DNA of 64,000 nucleotides from JACDAV01 sp964626755 (GTDB lineage: Bacteria > Chloroflexota > Limnocylindria > Limnocylindrales > CSP1-4): assembly GCA_964626755.1 (NCBI GenBank), contig CAZVGO010000017.1, positions 1-64,000 on the forward strand, given 5' to 3'. The notes under the pieces were generated by a model that saw nothing but the letters and a program-made list of their open reading frames with translations, was not told where the DNA came from and did not search any database. A program made the translations under genes and the position numbers. Shown here one piece after another: positions 1 through 7,589 of this stretch (position 1 is its first letter; the number at the start of each line of letters is the position of its first letter).

Positions 1-312
1 CGGGAGATGGAGAAGTCGGGCAAGAACACGTTCTGTTGCGGAGCCGGCGGCGGTCGAATGTGGATGGAGGAGACGCGGGGGACGCGAATCAACGCCGAGC
101 GGACGCGCCAGGCCCTCGAGACGGGCGCCGACACGGTCGCGACCAGCTGCCCGTTCTGCATGGTGATGATGAAGGACGGCCTCGCCGACGCCGCGGCCGC
201 CGCTCCCGCGGGGAGCAACGGTGCGGTGAGCGCCCGCGACATCGCGGAGCTCCTGGCGGAGTCCCTCGCGCCGACCCAGCCGGCGGGCCGCAGCCTGCCG
301 GTCATCCAGTAG
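1..312 (+). CDS. (Fe-S)-binding protein, C-terminal CCG domain (partial)
   Basis: The reading frame is open at the first base, so the gene starts before the window; 103 residues are visible. They hold a cysteine-rich CCG domain: a CCGAGGG motif near visible residues 13-19 and a TSCPFC motif near residue 50, as in heterodisulfide-reductase-like and EtfD/FadF-type proteins that bind a noncubane Fe-S cluster. A FadF/EtfD role, passing electrons from ETF to the quinone pool at the membrane, is inferred from the acyl-CoA dehydrogenase and etfBA that follow on the same strand. A GlpC or glycolate-oxidase-type subunit is the alternative. The Ala-rich stretch before the end is probably a linker. Confidence 0.75.
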   Translation, partial: REMEKSGKNTFCCGAGGGRMWMEETRGTRINAERTRQALETGADTVATSCPFCMVMMKDGLADAAAAAPAGSNGAVSARDIAELLAESLAPTQPAGRSLPVIQ

Positions 313-315
313 ACG

Positions 316-537
316 TCAGCCGGGGAGGCGCTTCCCGCAGCTGATGCAGTTGCGGTCCATCCAGAGGTTGCCCATCCCGCATTCCGGGCAGCGCTTCTCA
401 CCCTCGGTGGACACCGCGAACTGGCTCGCCGCCGCGGCGGCCGCCTCGCGCTGCTCCTTCATCATCACGAAGAGTGCCGAGAACAGCGCCACCATCGCGG
501 CGGTGAGGAGAAGAAAGACCTGCATCTCGTACGACAT
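316..537 (-). CDS. small membrane protein with C-terminal zinc ribbon
   Basis: A 73-residue protein. The start is the ATG at 537; a longer frame would add 30 low-quality residues. One hydrophobic helix at about residues 5-23 is followed by a short charged Ala-rich stretch, then a zinc ribbon with two knuckles, CPECG near residue 49 and CISCG near residue 65. The topology suggests a single-span protein with a cytoplasmic metal-binding tail. It converges with the Fe-S gene, leaving three bases between them. Function is unknown; such ribbons often mediate protein or nucleic-acid contacts. Confidence 0.6.
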   Translation of the reverse strand: MSYEMQVFLLLTAAMVALFSALFVMMKEQREAAAAAASQFAVSTEGEKRCPECGMGNLWMDRNCISCGKRLPG

Positions 538-716
538 GACCCGAGCCCTCGGCGGCTGGAGCCTCGGCCACCCGGCATCGCACTCGCCGCCCAGCGGCGA
601 CGGTAGGCCTCGGAGGCGGCCCGGCACAATCGCCCGTTCGTCCCCGGGGGGTCACATCGTGCGCTTGTGGTCTGGTGGGGTCCTGAGTAGTACGAGTCTC
701 CGCGCCGGGCCGATGC

Positions 717-722
717 TACGAT
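717..722 (+). promoter_or_regulatory. -10 element of acyl-CoA dehydrogenase gene (leaderless type)
   Basis: TACGAT preceded by TGC (extended -10) ends 8 nt before the GTG at 731. This spacing puts the likely transcription start at or next to the start codon and supports GTG 731 over the ATG at 713, which lies upstream of the hexamer. Confidence 0.5.
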
Positions 723-730
723 CGGCGGCG

Positions 731-1906
731 GTGACCGCCCCTACCGCGCCCGCCACCTACCGACTCAGCGAGGAGCAGCAGATGCTCCGCGACGCCGTCC
801 GCGTGCTCGCGGACGAGCGGATCGCGCCGCGGGCAGCCGAGATCGACCGGACGGCCGAGTTCCCGTGGGACGTCAAGGAGCTGCTCGCGTCCCACGACAT
901 CCTCGCCCTGCCGTTCCCGACCGAGTACGGCGGCATCGGAGGGGAGCTGATCAACGTCTGCCTCGCGATCGAGCAGATCAGCCGTGCCTGCGCGACGAGC
1001 GCGCTGATCCTCGCCGTCCAGGAGCTCGGGGCGCTGCCCATCCTCCTCGCCGGATCGGCCGAGCAGAAGCAGCGCTGGCTCCCGGACCTCGCGGCGGGCA
1101 AGACGCTCATCGCGTTCGCGCTGACCGAGGCGGAGGCGGGCTCCGATGCCGCCGCCACCCGGACGTCGGCGCGCGTGGATGGGGACGGCTACGTGATCGA
1201 CGGGTCGAAGCGGTTCATAAGCCACGGCAGCGTGGCCGACCTCGTGACCGTCTTCGCGGCCACCGAGACGAATGCGGACGTCCCGCGCCACAAGCGCCTT
1301 TCCTGCTTCGTTGTCGAGACCTCGAGCCCGGGATTCGCCGTCGCACGGCTGGAGCACAAGATGGGGATCCGGGGCAGCCCGACGGCCGAGCTGACGTTCG
1401 ACGGCGTGCGCGTTCCGGCAGCGAACCGGATCGGCGCGGAGGGCGATGGATTCGCGATCGCGATGCGGACGCTCGACCGGAGCCGGCCGGGCATCGCGGC
1501 CCAAGCCGTCGGACTCGCCCAGGGCGCACTCGACGTCGCGGTCCAGTACGCGCGCGAGCGCAAGCAGTTCGGCAAGCCGATCGGCCAGCTCCAGATGATC
1601 CAGGCGATGCTCGCCGACATGGACGCCCAGACGGAGGCCGCCCGGCAACTCCTGTACAAGGCGTGCGTCGAGATCGAGGCCGGGTCGCCCGAGGCCGCCC
1701 GCTGGTCGGCGATGTGTAAACTCGTCGCCGGTGACACCGCGATGCGGGTCACGACCGATGCCGTGCAGGTTCTCGGCGGGTACGGCTACATCGACGAGTA
1801 CCCCGTCGAGCGGATGATGCGCGACGCGAAGATCACCCAGCTCTACGAGGGAACGCAACAGATCCAGCGCCTCGTGATCGCGCGCTCGCTCCTCGGGCGA
1901 AGCTGA
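731..1906 (+). CDS. acyl-CoA dehydrogenase
   Basis: A 391-residue protein of normal length for the family, with the N-terminal helical domain, the middle beta domain (ALTEAEAGSDAA region near residue 137) and the C-terminal helical domain (ARERKQFGKPIG near residue 280). The catalytic-base motif YEGTQQIQ lies near the C-terminus and keeps the Glu of short/medium-chain enzymes. It oxidises acyl-CoA to enoyl-CoA and hands electrons to ETF. An ORF extending back to 344 runs antisense through the zinc-ribbon gene and is not credible. The etfB start codon is 35 bases downstream, so this is the head of an acd-etfB-etfA unit. Substrate chain length cannot be read from the sequence. Confidence 0.9.
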   Translation: MTAPTAPATYRLSEEQQMLRDAVRVLADERIAPRAAEIDRTAEFPWDVKELLASHDILALPFPTEYGGIGGELINVCLAIEQISRACATSALILAVQELGALPILLAGSAEQKQRWLPDLAAGKTLIAFALTEAEAGSDAAATRTSARVDGDGYVIDGSKRFISHGSVADLVTVFAATETNADVPRHKRLSCFVVETSSPGFAVARLEHKMGIRGSPTAELTFDGVRVPAANRIGAEGDGFAIAMRTLDRSRPGIAAQAVGLAQGALDVAVQYARERKQFGKPIGQLQMIQAMLADMDAQTEAARQLLYKACVEIEAGSPEAARWSAMCKLVAGDTAMRVTTDAVQVLGGYGYIDEYPVERMMRDAKITQLYEGTQQIQRLVIARSLLGRS

Positions 1907-1941
1907 CGCCCGCACCGCGCTCGCAGGGAGGATTGCCGCTC

Positions 1942-2727
1942 GTGCACATCGTCGTCCTCGTCAAACCGGTCCCGGACACGGCGTCCGGAGGCGAGAAGCT
2001 GCAGCCCGATAGCCGCCTCGATCGGGCGGCGGTCCCGCCCGTCGTCAACGCCAACGACGAGTACGCGCTCGAGGCTGCTCTGAAGCTCGTCGAGGCCCAC
2101 GGCGGGGAGGTGACGCTCGTCTCGATGGCCCCGCCAACGGCCCCGGAGACGCTCCGCAAGGCCCTCGCGATGGGTGCTCACCGAGCCACCCTCGTGACCG
2201 ACCCGGCGCTCGAGGGATCGGACACGCTCTCGACGGTCCGAGTCCTGGCCGCAGCGGTCAAGGCGATCGAATACGACCTGCTGCTCGCCGGCGCTGATAC
2301 GTCGGATGGGGGCGCGGGCGTCGTGCCGGCAGGGATCGCCTCCTTGCTCGGGTTGCCGTACCTGTCGTACGCCGCGAAGATCGAACCGGACCCGGCCGCG
2401 GGGACGGTCCGCGTTCGTCGCATCAGCCCCACCGGCTACGACGTGCTCGAGGCGCCGATGCCCGCCCTCGTCGTCTGCACCCAGGCGCTCGGCGAGCCAC
2501 GCTACCCGTCGCTCAAGGGGATCATGGCCGCGCGCTCGAAGGAGATCACGACTGCGGCGCTCGGCGACGTCGCCGCGGAGGGGGAGATCGGCGGTGCAGC
2601 CGCGACGACGAAGGTGCTCGACTCGGAGGCTCCGCCCCCACGCGGGGCGACCCGGGTCATCCGCGATCCCGCGCCCGAGGCGGCGAAGCAGGTCGTCGCG
2701 TTCCTCGTCGAGCGGAAGATCGTCTGA
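1942..2727 (+). CDS. etfB: electron transfer flavoprotein subunit beta
   Basis: A 261-residue protein starting VHIVVLVKPVPDT, the typical EtfB N-terminus. An AGGGAGG Shine-Dalgarno at 1925-1931 lies 10 nt before GTG 1942; the TTG at 1933 directly abuts the SD and is rejected. The family signature around residues 45-125 (ANDEYALEAALK, then LLLAGADTSDGGAGVVPAGIA) builds the AMP-binding half of ETF. With EtfA it forms the soluble FAD carrier that accepts electrons from the acyl-CoA dehydrogenase. Its stop overlaps the etfA start by one base (TGATG), implying translational coupling. Confidence 0.95.
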   Translation: MHIVVLVKPVPDTASGGEKLQPDSRLDRAAVPPVVNANDEYALEAALKLVEAHGGEVTLVSMAPPTAPETLRKALAMGAHRATLVTDPALEGSDTLSTVRVLAAAVKAIEYDLLLAGADTSDGGAGVVPAGIASLLGLPYLSYAAKIEPDPAAGTVRVRRISPTGYDVLEAPMPALVVCTQALGEPRYPSLKGIMAARSKEITTAALGDVAAEGEIGGAAATTKVLDSEAPPPRGATRVIRDPAPEAAKQVVAFLVERKIV

Positions 2728-3701
2728 TGGGCGCCCTGTGGGTCGTCGGCGAGCCGACCGCCGAAGGCGGCCTCGCCCGGATCAGCACCGAGGTCGCGAC
2801 CCTCGCGCGACGCCTCGGGGAGGCGTCGAAGAGTGATGTCGTCGGTGTCGTCGTCGCCGCGGACCCTGGTCCGGCGGCGAAGGAGCTGGCCGCCTTTCTG
2901 CCGCGGGTCCTCGCGGTCAAGGAGGCGGCGGCCGCGGACCATGTCTGGTCGACGGTCGCGGCGGAGTGCATCGCCGCCCTCGCTGGGGCCGACGGCCCGG
3001 ACTACATCATCACCGGGGCGGGCCCCGATGGCCGCGACGTCGCCGGCGTCCTCTCCGCGCTCCTGGGCTGGGGTGTGCTCGGGAATGCGACCGGCGTCGA
3101 ATGGAAGAGCGGGCCGGTCGTATCGATGAGCGTGTTCGGCGGCAAGCTCACGACGACGAGCGGCTTCACCGGCGAGCACGGCATCGTCACCGTCCGACCG
3201 AACGTCGTCGCAGCGGAGCCGGCGGCGAAGAAGGGGAGCGTCGAAGCGGCGACCGCCCCAGGCGAGCGGGCCCTGCCCGCGGTCAAGGTCGTCGAGCGGG
3301 TCGCCGAGGCCGGGGCCGCGGCCCCGATCGAGGAAGCGACGGTCATCGTCGCCGGCGGTCGCGGGATCGGCGGCGCTGACGGCGTCAAGCTCGTCGAGGA
3401 GCTCGCAGACGCGCTGGGCGGGGCGGTCGGGGCGACGCGCGCGGCCGTGGACGCCGGCTGGATCAACTACAGCCAGCAGATCGGCCAGACCGGCAAGATC
3501 GTCAAGCCGAAGCTCTACCTGGCGCTGGGGATCTCCGGGGCGATCCAGCACAAGGTCGGGATGCAGACCGCGGAAACGATCGTCGCGGTGAACCGCGATC
3601 CGGATGCGCCGATCGCCGAGTACGCAGACGTCGTCGTCGTCGGTGACCTGTTCGAGGTCGTCCCGGCGATGCTCGCCGAGCTCAAGGCTCGGACCGGGTA
3701 A
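2727..3701 (+). CDS. etfA: electron transfer flavoprotein subunit alpha
   Basis: A 324-residue protein. The C-terminal third carries the FAD-binding signature of EtfA: the KPKLYLALGISGAIQHKVGM segment, AVNRDPDAPI, and a closing VGDLFEVVP motif. The N-terminal third is the Rossmann-like domain shared with EtfB. It binds FAD and mediates electron transfer to the membrane reductase, probably the Fe-S protein at the window start. It is translationally coupled to etfB by a one-base overlap. Together with acd and the Fe-S gene it makes a compact acyl-CoA oxidation module. Confidence 0.95.
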   Translation: MGALWVVGEPTAEGGLARISTEVATLARRLGEASKSDVVGVVVAADPGPAAKELAAFLPRVLAVKEAAAADHVWSTVAAECIAALAGADGPDYIITGAGPDGRDVAGVLSALLGWGVLGNATGVEWKSGPVVSMSVFGGKLTTTSGFTGEHGIVTVRPNVVAAEPAAKKGSVEAATAPGERALPAVKVVERVAEAGAAAPIEEATVIVAGGRGIGGADGVKLVEELADALGGAVGATRAAVDAGWINYSQQIGQTGKIVKPKLYLALGISGAIQHKVGMQTAETIVAVNRDPDAPIAEYADVVVVGDLFEVVPAMLAELKARTG

Positions 3702-3720
3702 CGGAGATGCGAGTGACGGC

Positions 3721-4272
3721 GTGACCCAGCTGGCGGAGCTCCTTGCGATCGCGGCGTTCGTCGCGCTCGTGCTCGCAGTCATCATCGTCATCCGGCGCTC
3801 GGCACGGGTCGTCGCGGAGACGCGTGACACCCAGCGTTTCCAGCGCGGGGTGGCGGATCTCGCCGCCCGGATCGACCATTCGCTCGGCGGCGTCGGCGGC
3901 CGGATCGATGCCGTCCGGCGGCATACGGCGGCGCCGGAGGACATCGTGGAGAACATCGCCGCCGCCCGCGACGCCGTCTCCCGCTACGAGGTCGAGGCGC
4001 GCGCGCTTCACGGTCCGGCCGGCGCGAACGAGCTGCGGGACGCGATCGCCGCGGAGCTGGAGCGGGCCGCCCGGGCCCTGGAGATGGTCGACCACGGCTG
4101 CGCGATCCTCGCGTCGGCCCGGATCGGGAGCCGGGAGCTCGAGGCCCAGACGTCGATCAAGCGCGGCTACCTCAACGTCCTCCATGCCCGCGAGGCGATC
4201 GCCCGGCACGCGGTCCGGTCGGTGGCCCTCGGCAGACGCGAGCAGACGGGCCTGTTCGAGCGCCGGGCCTGA
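3721..4272 (+). CDS. hypothetical membrane-anchored helical protein
   Basis: A 183-residue protein of unrecognised family. The start is GTG 3721, 19 nt after etfA; the longer frame inside etfA is a shadow. One hydrophobic helix (about residues 5-22) is followed by an Arg-rich cytoplasmic flank and a long alpha-helical, charged region to the C-terminus, with possible coiled coil around residues 40-110. The topology suggests a cytoplasmic protein tethered at the N-terminus. Its position as the last gene before a terminator makes it part of the acd-etfBA transcript, but no functional link can be shown. Confidence 0.6.
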   Translation: MTQLAELLAIAAFVALVLAVIIVIRRSARVVAETRDTQRFQRGVADLAARIDHSLGGVGGRIDAVRRHTAAPEDIVENIAAARDAVSRYEVEARALHGPAGANELRDAIAAELERAARALEMVDHGCAILASARIGSRELEAQTSIKRGYLNVLHAREAIARHAVRSVALGRREQTGLFERRA

Positions 4273-4281
4273 CCCCGCCGC

Positions 4282-4304
4282 CCCGCCGCCCCTGCGGCGG
4301 GTTT
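4282..4304 (+). terminator. intrinsic terminator of the etf operon
   Basis: An 8-bp perfect stem, CCCGCCGC at 4282-4289 with GCGGCGGG at 4294-4301, has a four-base loop and is followed at once by TTT. It lies 9 nt after the upstream stop codon. The T tract is also the first bases of the inverted-repeat element that starts at 4302. Confidence 0.6.
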
Positions 4305-4457
4305 CCTGTCACATGTCGCGCTGGGTGGCCCAAAGCATGGAAGTGACGGCTCCGAAGGCTGGCGATCCGGCCGCGTGAGCGTGGATCGAGCTCCACGACG
4401 CGCTCCGTGCCATCGAAACCCCGCCCTGGGCCATCCTCGGTGGCAAATGACAGGAAA
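4302..4457. repeat. inverted-repeat (MITE-like) element, copy A
   Basis: An intergenic 156-bp unit bounded by perfect 10-bp inverted ends, TTTCCTGTCA at 4302-4311 and TGACAGGAAA at 4448-4457. About 30 bp inside each end also resembles copy B at 45365-45534 (TGGGTGGCCCAA at the left, CCCTGGGC then GGTGGC at the right). The middle differs from copy B and contains its own hairpin, GTGGA/TCCAC near 4381-4396. No ORF is present. It sits between a terminator and the nrdR promoter. Confidence 0.7.
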
Positions 4458-4482
4458 GCTCGGTTCCGCCCGGTTGTACCTC

Positions 4483-4495
4483 CCACATGTTGTGG
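4483..4495. promoter_or_regulatory. NrdR box 1
   Basis: The palindrome CCACA-TGT-TGTGG lies immediately upstream of the TATCCT -10 hexamer at 4496-4501. The shape matches the NrdR operator class (a short palindrome with CACA/TGTG arms). Its centre is about 30 bp, three helical turns, from the second box, the spacing expected for paired NrdR sites. Confidence 0.6.
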
Positions 4496-4501
4496 TATCC
4501 T
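4496..4501 (+). promoter_or_regulatory. -10 element of nrdR
   Basis: TATCCT lies between the two NrdR boxes. The predicted transcript starts near 4508, giving a leader of about 37 nt with an AGGAG ribosome site at 4536-4540. This gene is therefore not leaderless, in contrast to many neighbours. Confidence 0.5.
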
Positions 4502-4509
4502 CCGTTCGC

Positions 4510-4527
4510 ACCACAAGGTGTAGTGGT
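4510..4527. promoter_or_regulatory. NrdR box 2
   Basis: ACCAC at 4510-4514 and GTGGT at 4523-4527 form an inverted repeat just downstream of the -10 hexamer, at the predicted transcription start. Read on the minus strand it resembles the CCACTA...TTGTGG form of NrdR boxes. Together with box 1 it brackets the promoter, which suits autorepression. Confidence 0.55.
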
Positions 4528-4544
4528 TCCGACACAGGAGAGCA

Positions 4545-5021
4545 ATGCGCTGCCCCCAGTGCGGCGGCCCGGATACCCGGGTCGTCGACTCGCGCGACCT
4601 GGACGACTCTGCATCGGTCCGCCGCCGCCGCGAGTGCGGCACCTGTTCGGCCCGGTTCACGACCTACGAGCGGGTCGAGGCGGCCCGTCTGGTCGTGACG
4701 AAGCGCGAAGGGGCCCGCCAGGAGTTCGATCGCGACAAGCTGGCCGCCGGTCTGCGCAAGGCGCTCACCCGCCGGCCCGTGCCAGACGGGGCAGCCGAAC
4801 AGGCCGCCGACGAGATCGAGGCGGAGCTGCGGGCGTCGGGCCTGAGCGAGGTGTCGTCGGCCCGGGTGGGCACGCTGGCTATGGAGAAGCTCCGGGCGAT
4901 GGACCAGATCGCGTACATCCGCTTCGCGAGCGTCCACGAGAGCTTCGAGGGCCTCGAGGACTTGAAGCGCGAGGTCGACACGCTGTTCAACGAGCGCCGC
5001 CCCGGCACCTCCGGGGCCTGA
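4545..5021 (+). CDS. nrdR: transcriptional repressor NrdR
   Basis: A 158-residue protein, family-standard length. An N-terminal zinc ribbon (CPQCGG at residues 3-8, CGTC near residue 31) is followed by the ATP-cone domain (LVVTKREGARQEFDRDKLAAGL near residues 49-70). NrdR senses ATP/dATP and represses ribonucleotide reductase genes by binding paired NrdR boxes. Two candidate boxes flank its own -10 hexamer, so autoregulation is likely. No ribonucleotide reductase is in the window, but the next gene, dcd, also belongs to deoxynucleotide supply. Confidence 0.95.
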   Translation: MRCPQCGGPDTRVVDSRDLDDSASVRRRRECGTCSARFTTYERVEAARLVVTKREGARQEFDRDKLAAGLRKALTRRPVPDGAAEQAADEIEAELRASGLSEVSSARVGTLAMEKLRAMDQIAYIRFASVHESFEGLEDLKREVDTLFNERRPGTSGA

Positions 5022-5026
5022 TCGCG

Positions 5027-5032
5027 CATGAT
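5027..5032 (+). promoter_or_regulatory. -10-like element of dcd
   Basis: CATGAT ends 6 nt before GTG 5039, the same geometry as the leaderless promoters elsewhere in the window. It is weaker because the first base is C instead of T. It could let dcd be transcribed separately from nrdR. Confidence 0.3.
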
Positions 5033-5038
5033 GGCGGC

Positions 5039-5656
5039 GTGAGCGTCCTCTCCGACCGGGACATCCGCGCGGCGATCGAATCGGGCGACGTTCGGATCGC
5101 TCCGTACGACCCGAAGGACCTCCAGCCGTCGTCGGTCGACCTCCACCTCGACCGGAGCTTCCGCGTCTTCCGGAACAACCGCTACCCGTACATCGATGTC
5201 CGAGCACCCCAGCCCGACCTCACCGAGCTGCTGACGATCGCCGACGACGAGCCGTTCGTCCTCCACCCGGGTGAGTTCGTGCTCGGCCAGACGCTCGAGT
5301 GGGTCGAGCTGCCGGACGACATTGTCGCCCGGCTGGAAGGTCGGTCCTCGCTCGGCCGACTCGGTCTACTCATCCATTCGACCGCGGGCTACGTCGACCC
5401 GGGCTGGAAAGGCAACCTCACCCTCGAACTGTCGAACGTCGCGAACCTGCCGATCGCCCTCTATTACGGCATGAGCATCGGCCAGATCTCGTTCTTCCTG
5501 ATGTCGTCGCCGGCGGAGCGGCCATACGGTTCGAAGGAGCTCGGGTCGAAGTACCAGGGCCAGTCGGAGCCGACCGCGTCGGCGTTCCACCGCGACTTCG
5601 AGAACGGCCGGTCCGCGAAGTCCGCCGCGCCGCGCGAGAAATCGAAACGGGGCTGA
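5039..5656 (+). CDS. dcd: dCTP deaminase, probably bifunctional dCTP deaminase/dUTPase type
   Basis: A 205-residue protein. The trimeric dUTPase-fold signature RSSLGRLGL is followed by HSTAGYVDPGWKGNLTLELSN, with the catalytic Glu in TLELSN, and by the C-terminal SKYQGQSEPT motif. The HSTAG and IGQ segments are closer to the actinobacterial bifunctional enzyme, which deaminates and dephosphorylates dCTP to dUMP, than to the E. coli type; this is a judgement from motif wording. The start is GTG 5039, 17 nt after nrdR; the N-terminus SVLSDRDI fits the family. The next gene overlaps its stop codon. Confidence 0.9.
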   Translation: MSVLSDRDIRAAIESGDVRIAPYDPKDLQPSSVDLHLDRSFRVFRNNRYPYIDVRAPQPDLTELLTIADDEPFVLHPGEFVLGQTLEWVELPDDIVARLEGRSSLGRLGLLIHSTAGYVDPGWKGNLTLELSNVANLPIALYYGMSIGQISFFLMSSPAERPYGSKELGSKYQGQSEPTASAFHRDFENGRSAKSAAPREKSKRG

Positions 5657-6513
5657 ACGAGGCCGTCGACTGGTCGCGCGACCTGGGTGGCGGCGTCCGC
5701 GCCGCGCTCGTCCAGGCGGGCACGTTCCGGTCCGACGCAGGGGCGCTGTTTGGGCCCGTCCCGCGGCTCCTCTGGGACAGGCTCGTCACCGACGAGATCG
5801 ACCACGAGCACAGGCTGCTCCAGGCGCTCAACTGCCTGCTCATCGAGACCCCGGCCGGGCGCGTCCTGGTGGAGACCGGGATCGGCGAGCGGATCGACGA
5901 CAAGACCCGCGCGATGCGCCTCGTCGACGGACCCTGGATCGTGCCGGCGCTCCGGACCGCGGGCTTCGATCCCGCCTCCGTGGACGTCGTCGCACTGAGC
6001 CACCTCCACTTCGACCACGCGGGAGGGCTGCTCGAGGCCGACGGATCAAGGGCCTTCCCGCGGGCAAAGATCGTCGCCCAGAAGGCGGAGTGGGAGATCG
6101 CGCTCGGGTCGAACCCGCGGCTCGTCGCGTCGTACGTCCAGCCGGAGCTCCAGCTCGTCCGGGCCTGGGGCGCCGAGGGCTGGGCGGACGGCGAGCGCGA
6201 GCTGCTGCCGGCGGTGTCGGTCATGCCGACCGGCGGTCACTCGGCCGGCCATCAGGCAGTCGTCGTACGGGGTGGGGGAGCGGGAGCGCGAACCGTCGCG
6301 TTCTTCGGCGACCTGTGCATGCGGCCGTGGAGCGCCAATCCGCGCTGGGTGTCCGCGTTCGACGACTTCCCGCTCGATTCGGTCGAGGCCAAGGCGTCGC
6401 TCTTCGCCCGGGCGGCCGACGAGGAATGGATCATCGTCCTGTCGCACGAGCCGTTCCACCCGGTGGGGCGCCTCGTCCGCGACCGGGACCGCTTTCGCTA
6501 CGAGCCGGAGTGA
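5653..6513 (+). CDS. MBL-fold metallohydrolase (CTG start)
   Basis: A 286-residue metallo-beta-lactamase-fold hydrolase. The zinc motif SHLHFDHAGG lies near residue 117; a later His (PTGGHSAGH), the Asp of FFGDLC and a closing LSHEPFH complete the site. The pattern resembles the quorum-quenching lactonase/YtnP branch, but the substrate is unknown. No ATG, GTG or TTG precedes the conserved N-terminal strands in this frame without running deep into dcd. The CTG at 5653, whose last two bases are the first two of dcd's TGA stop, is the only sensible start. The next gene is coupled through GTGA. Confidence 0.8.
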   Translation: MNEAVDWSRDLGGGVRAALVQAGTFRSDAGALFGPVPRLLWDRLVTDEIDHEHRLLQALNCLLIETPAGRVLVETGIGERIDDKTRAMRLVDGPWIVPALRTAGFDPASVDVVALSHLHFDHAGGLLEADGSRAFPRAKIVAQKAEWEIALGSNPRLVASYVQPELQLVRAWGAEGWADGERELLPAVSVMPTGGHSAGHQAVVVRGGGAGARTVAFFGDLCMRPWSANPRWVSAFDDFPLDSVEAKASLFARAADEEWIIVLSHEPFHPVGRLVRDRDRFRYEPE

Positions 6514-7550
6514 GCGACCGCGTCCTCACGCAACGCGAGCTGAACCGGGCGCTGCTCGCCCGCCAGCTGCTCCTCGAGCGGGTCGACCTCCCGATCCCGA
6601 AGGTTCTCGAACAGATCTGCGGGATCCAGAACCAGTACGCGCCAAACGCCTACATCCGGCTCTGGTCGACGATCGAGGGATTCAAGCGCGACGACCTCAC
6701 CCGGGCCTACGAGGACAGGTCGGTCGTGCAGGGCACGCTCATGCGCGGGACGATCCACACCGTCGCCGCCGGCGACTACCGGCTGTTCGCCTCGGCCGTC
6801 CGTGGGCCGCTCCAGGAGTGGGCGCGACGGACCTACCGTGCCGAGGACGCGGATCGTCAAGCGCTCGTCGCACGAGTACGGCAGTCGCTTCGCGGGCGGA
6901 CCGTGAGCCGGGCCGAGCTGATGGAGCTCAGGCGCGACGCCAGCCAGTCCGCGTGGGGGACGATCGACACCGATGCCGAGTTGCTGCGGATGCCGCCGTC
7001 GGGAACGTGGGAGCGTCGCCGGGCGCACACGTTCGGCCTGGCGAGCGATGTCCTGGGTGAATCCGACGAGCCCGACGCCGAGACCGCACGTGAGCACCTC
7101 GTGGCGCGCTATCTCGGCGGGTTCGGACCGGCGAGCGCCAATGACGTGGCGGCGTTCACCGGCATCCCGGTCACGACGCTGAAGCCTGCGCTGGAGCGGG
7201 TGGCGCCCCGCCGCTACTTCGACGAGCGCGGCAAGGAGCTGCTCGACGTCGAGGGCGCACCACTTCCCCCGGCCGACACGCCCGCGCCCGTCCGATTCCT
7301 CCCGACCTGGGACGCGATGCTCCTCGTCCACGCCCGGCGGACCGGGATCATCGACGAGGCTTATCGAAAGATCATCTTCAACACGAAGGTTCCGCCGTCG
7401 TTCCCGACCGTGCTCGTCGACGGTCGCGTCGTCGGGACGTGGAAGCACGACGACGGCCGGATCATCGTTGACGAATTCGAGCCGCTCGCCAAGGCGACGC
7501 GGCGGGCGCTCGACGACGAGGCCGAACGACTCGCCGCGTTCCACGCCTGA
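6510..7550 (+). CDS. winged-helix DNA-binding domain protein (HTH_42 / AlkZ-like family)
   Basis: A 346-residue protein whose start, GTG 6510, overlaps the preceding stop (GTGA). Features of the family are visible: the N-terminal ARQLLLERVDLPIPKVLEQ helix block, a RGTIHTV motif near residue 84, LGGFGPASANDVAAFTG near residue 205 and a C-terminal VRFLPTWDAMLL strand ending with VVGTWK. Family members include DNA glycosylases of the AlkX/AlkZ type acting on interstrand crosslinks, but many have no known role. A decayed relative lies at 9658-10053. It converges with the tlpA-like gene. Confidence 0.75.
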   Translation: MSDRVLTQRELNRALLARQLLLERVDLPIPKVLEQICGIQNQYAPNAYIRLWSTIEGFKRDDLTRAYEDRSVVQGTLMRGTIHTVAAGDYRLFASAVRGPLQEWARRTYRAEDADRQALVARVRQSLRGRTVSRAELMELRRDASQSAWGTIDTDAELLRMPPSGTWERRRAHTFGLASDVLGESDEPDAETAREHLVARYLGGFGPASANDVAAFTGIPVTTLKPALERVAPRRYFDERGKELLDVEGAPLPPADTPAPVRFLPTWDAMLLVHARRTGIIDEAYRKIIFNTKVPPSFPTVLVDGRVVGTWKHDDGRIIVDEFEPLAKATRRALDDEAERLAAFHA

Positions 7551-7589
7551 CCGAACGACCGGACTCGCGCCGGCTCGACATTTCTCGAA

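Noticed and set aside
344..730. long N-terminal extension of the acyl-CoA dehydrogenase
   Set aside because: It is antisense to the zinc-ribbon gene and unlike the family; the -10 hexamer at 717-722 places the start at 731.
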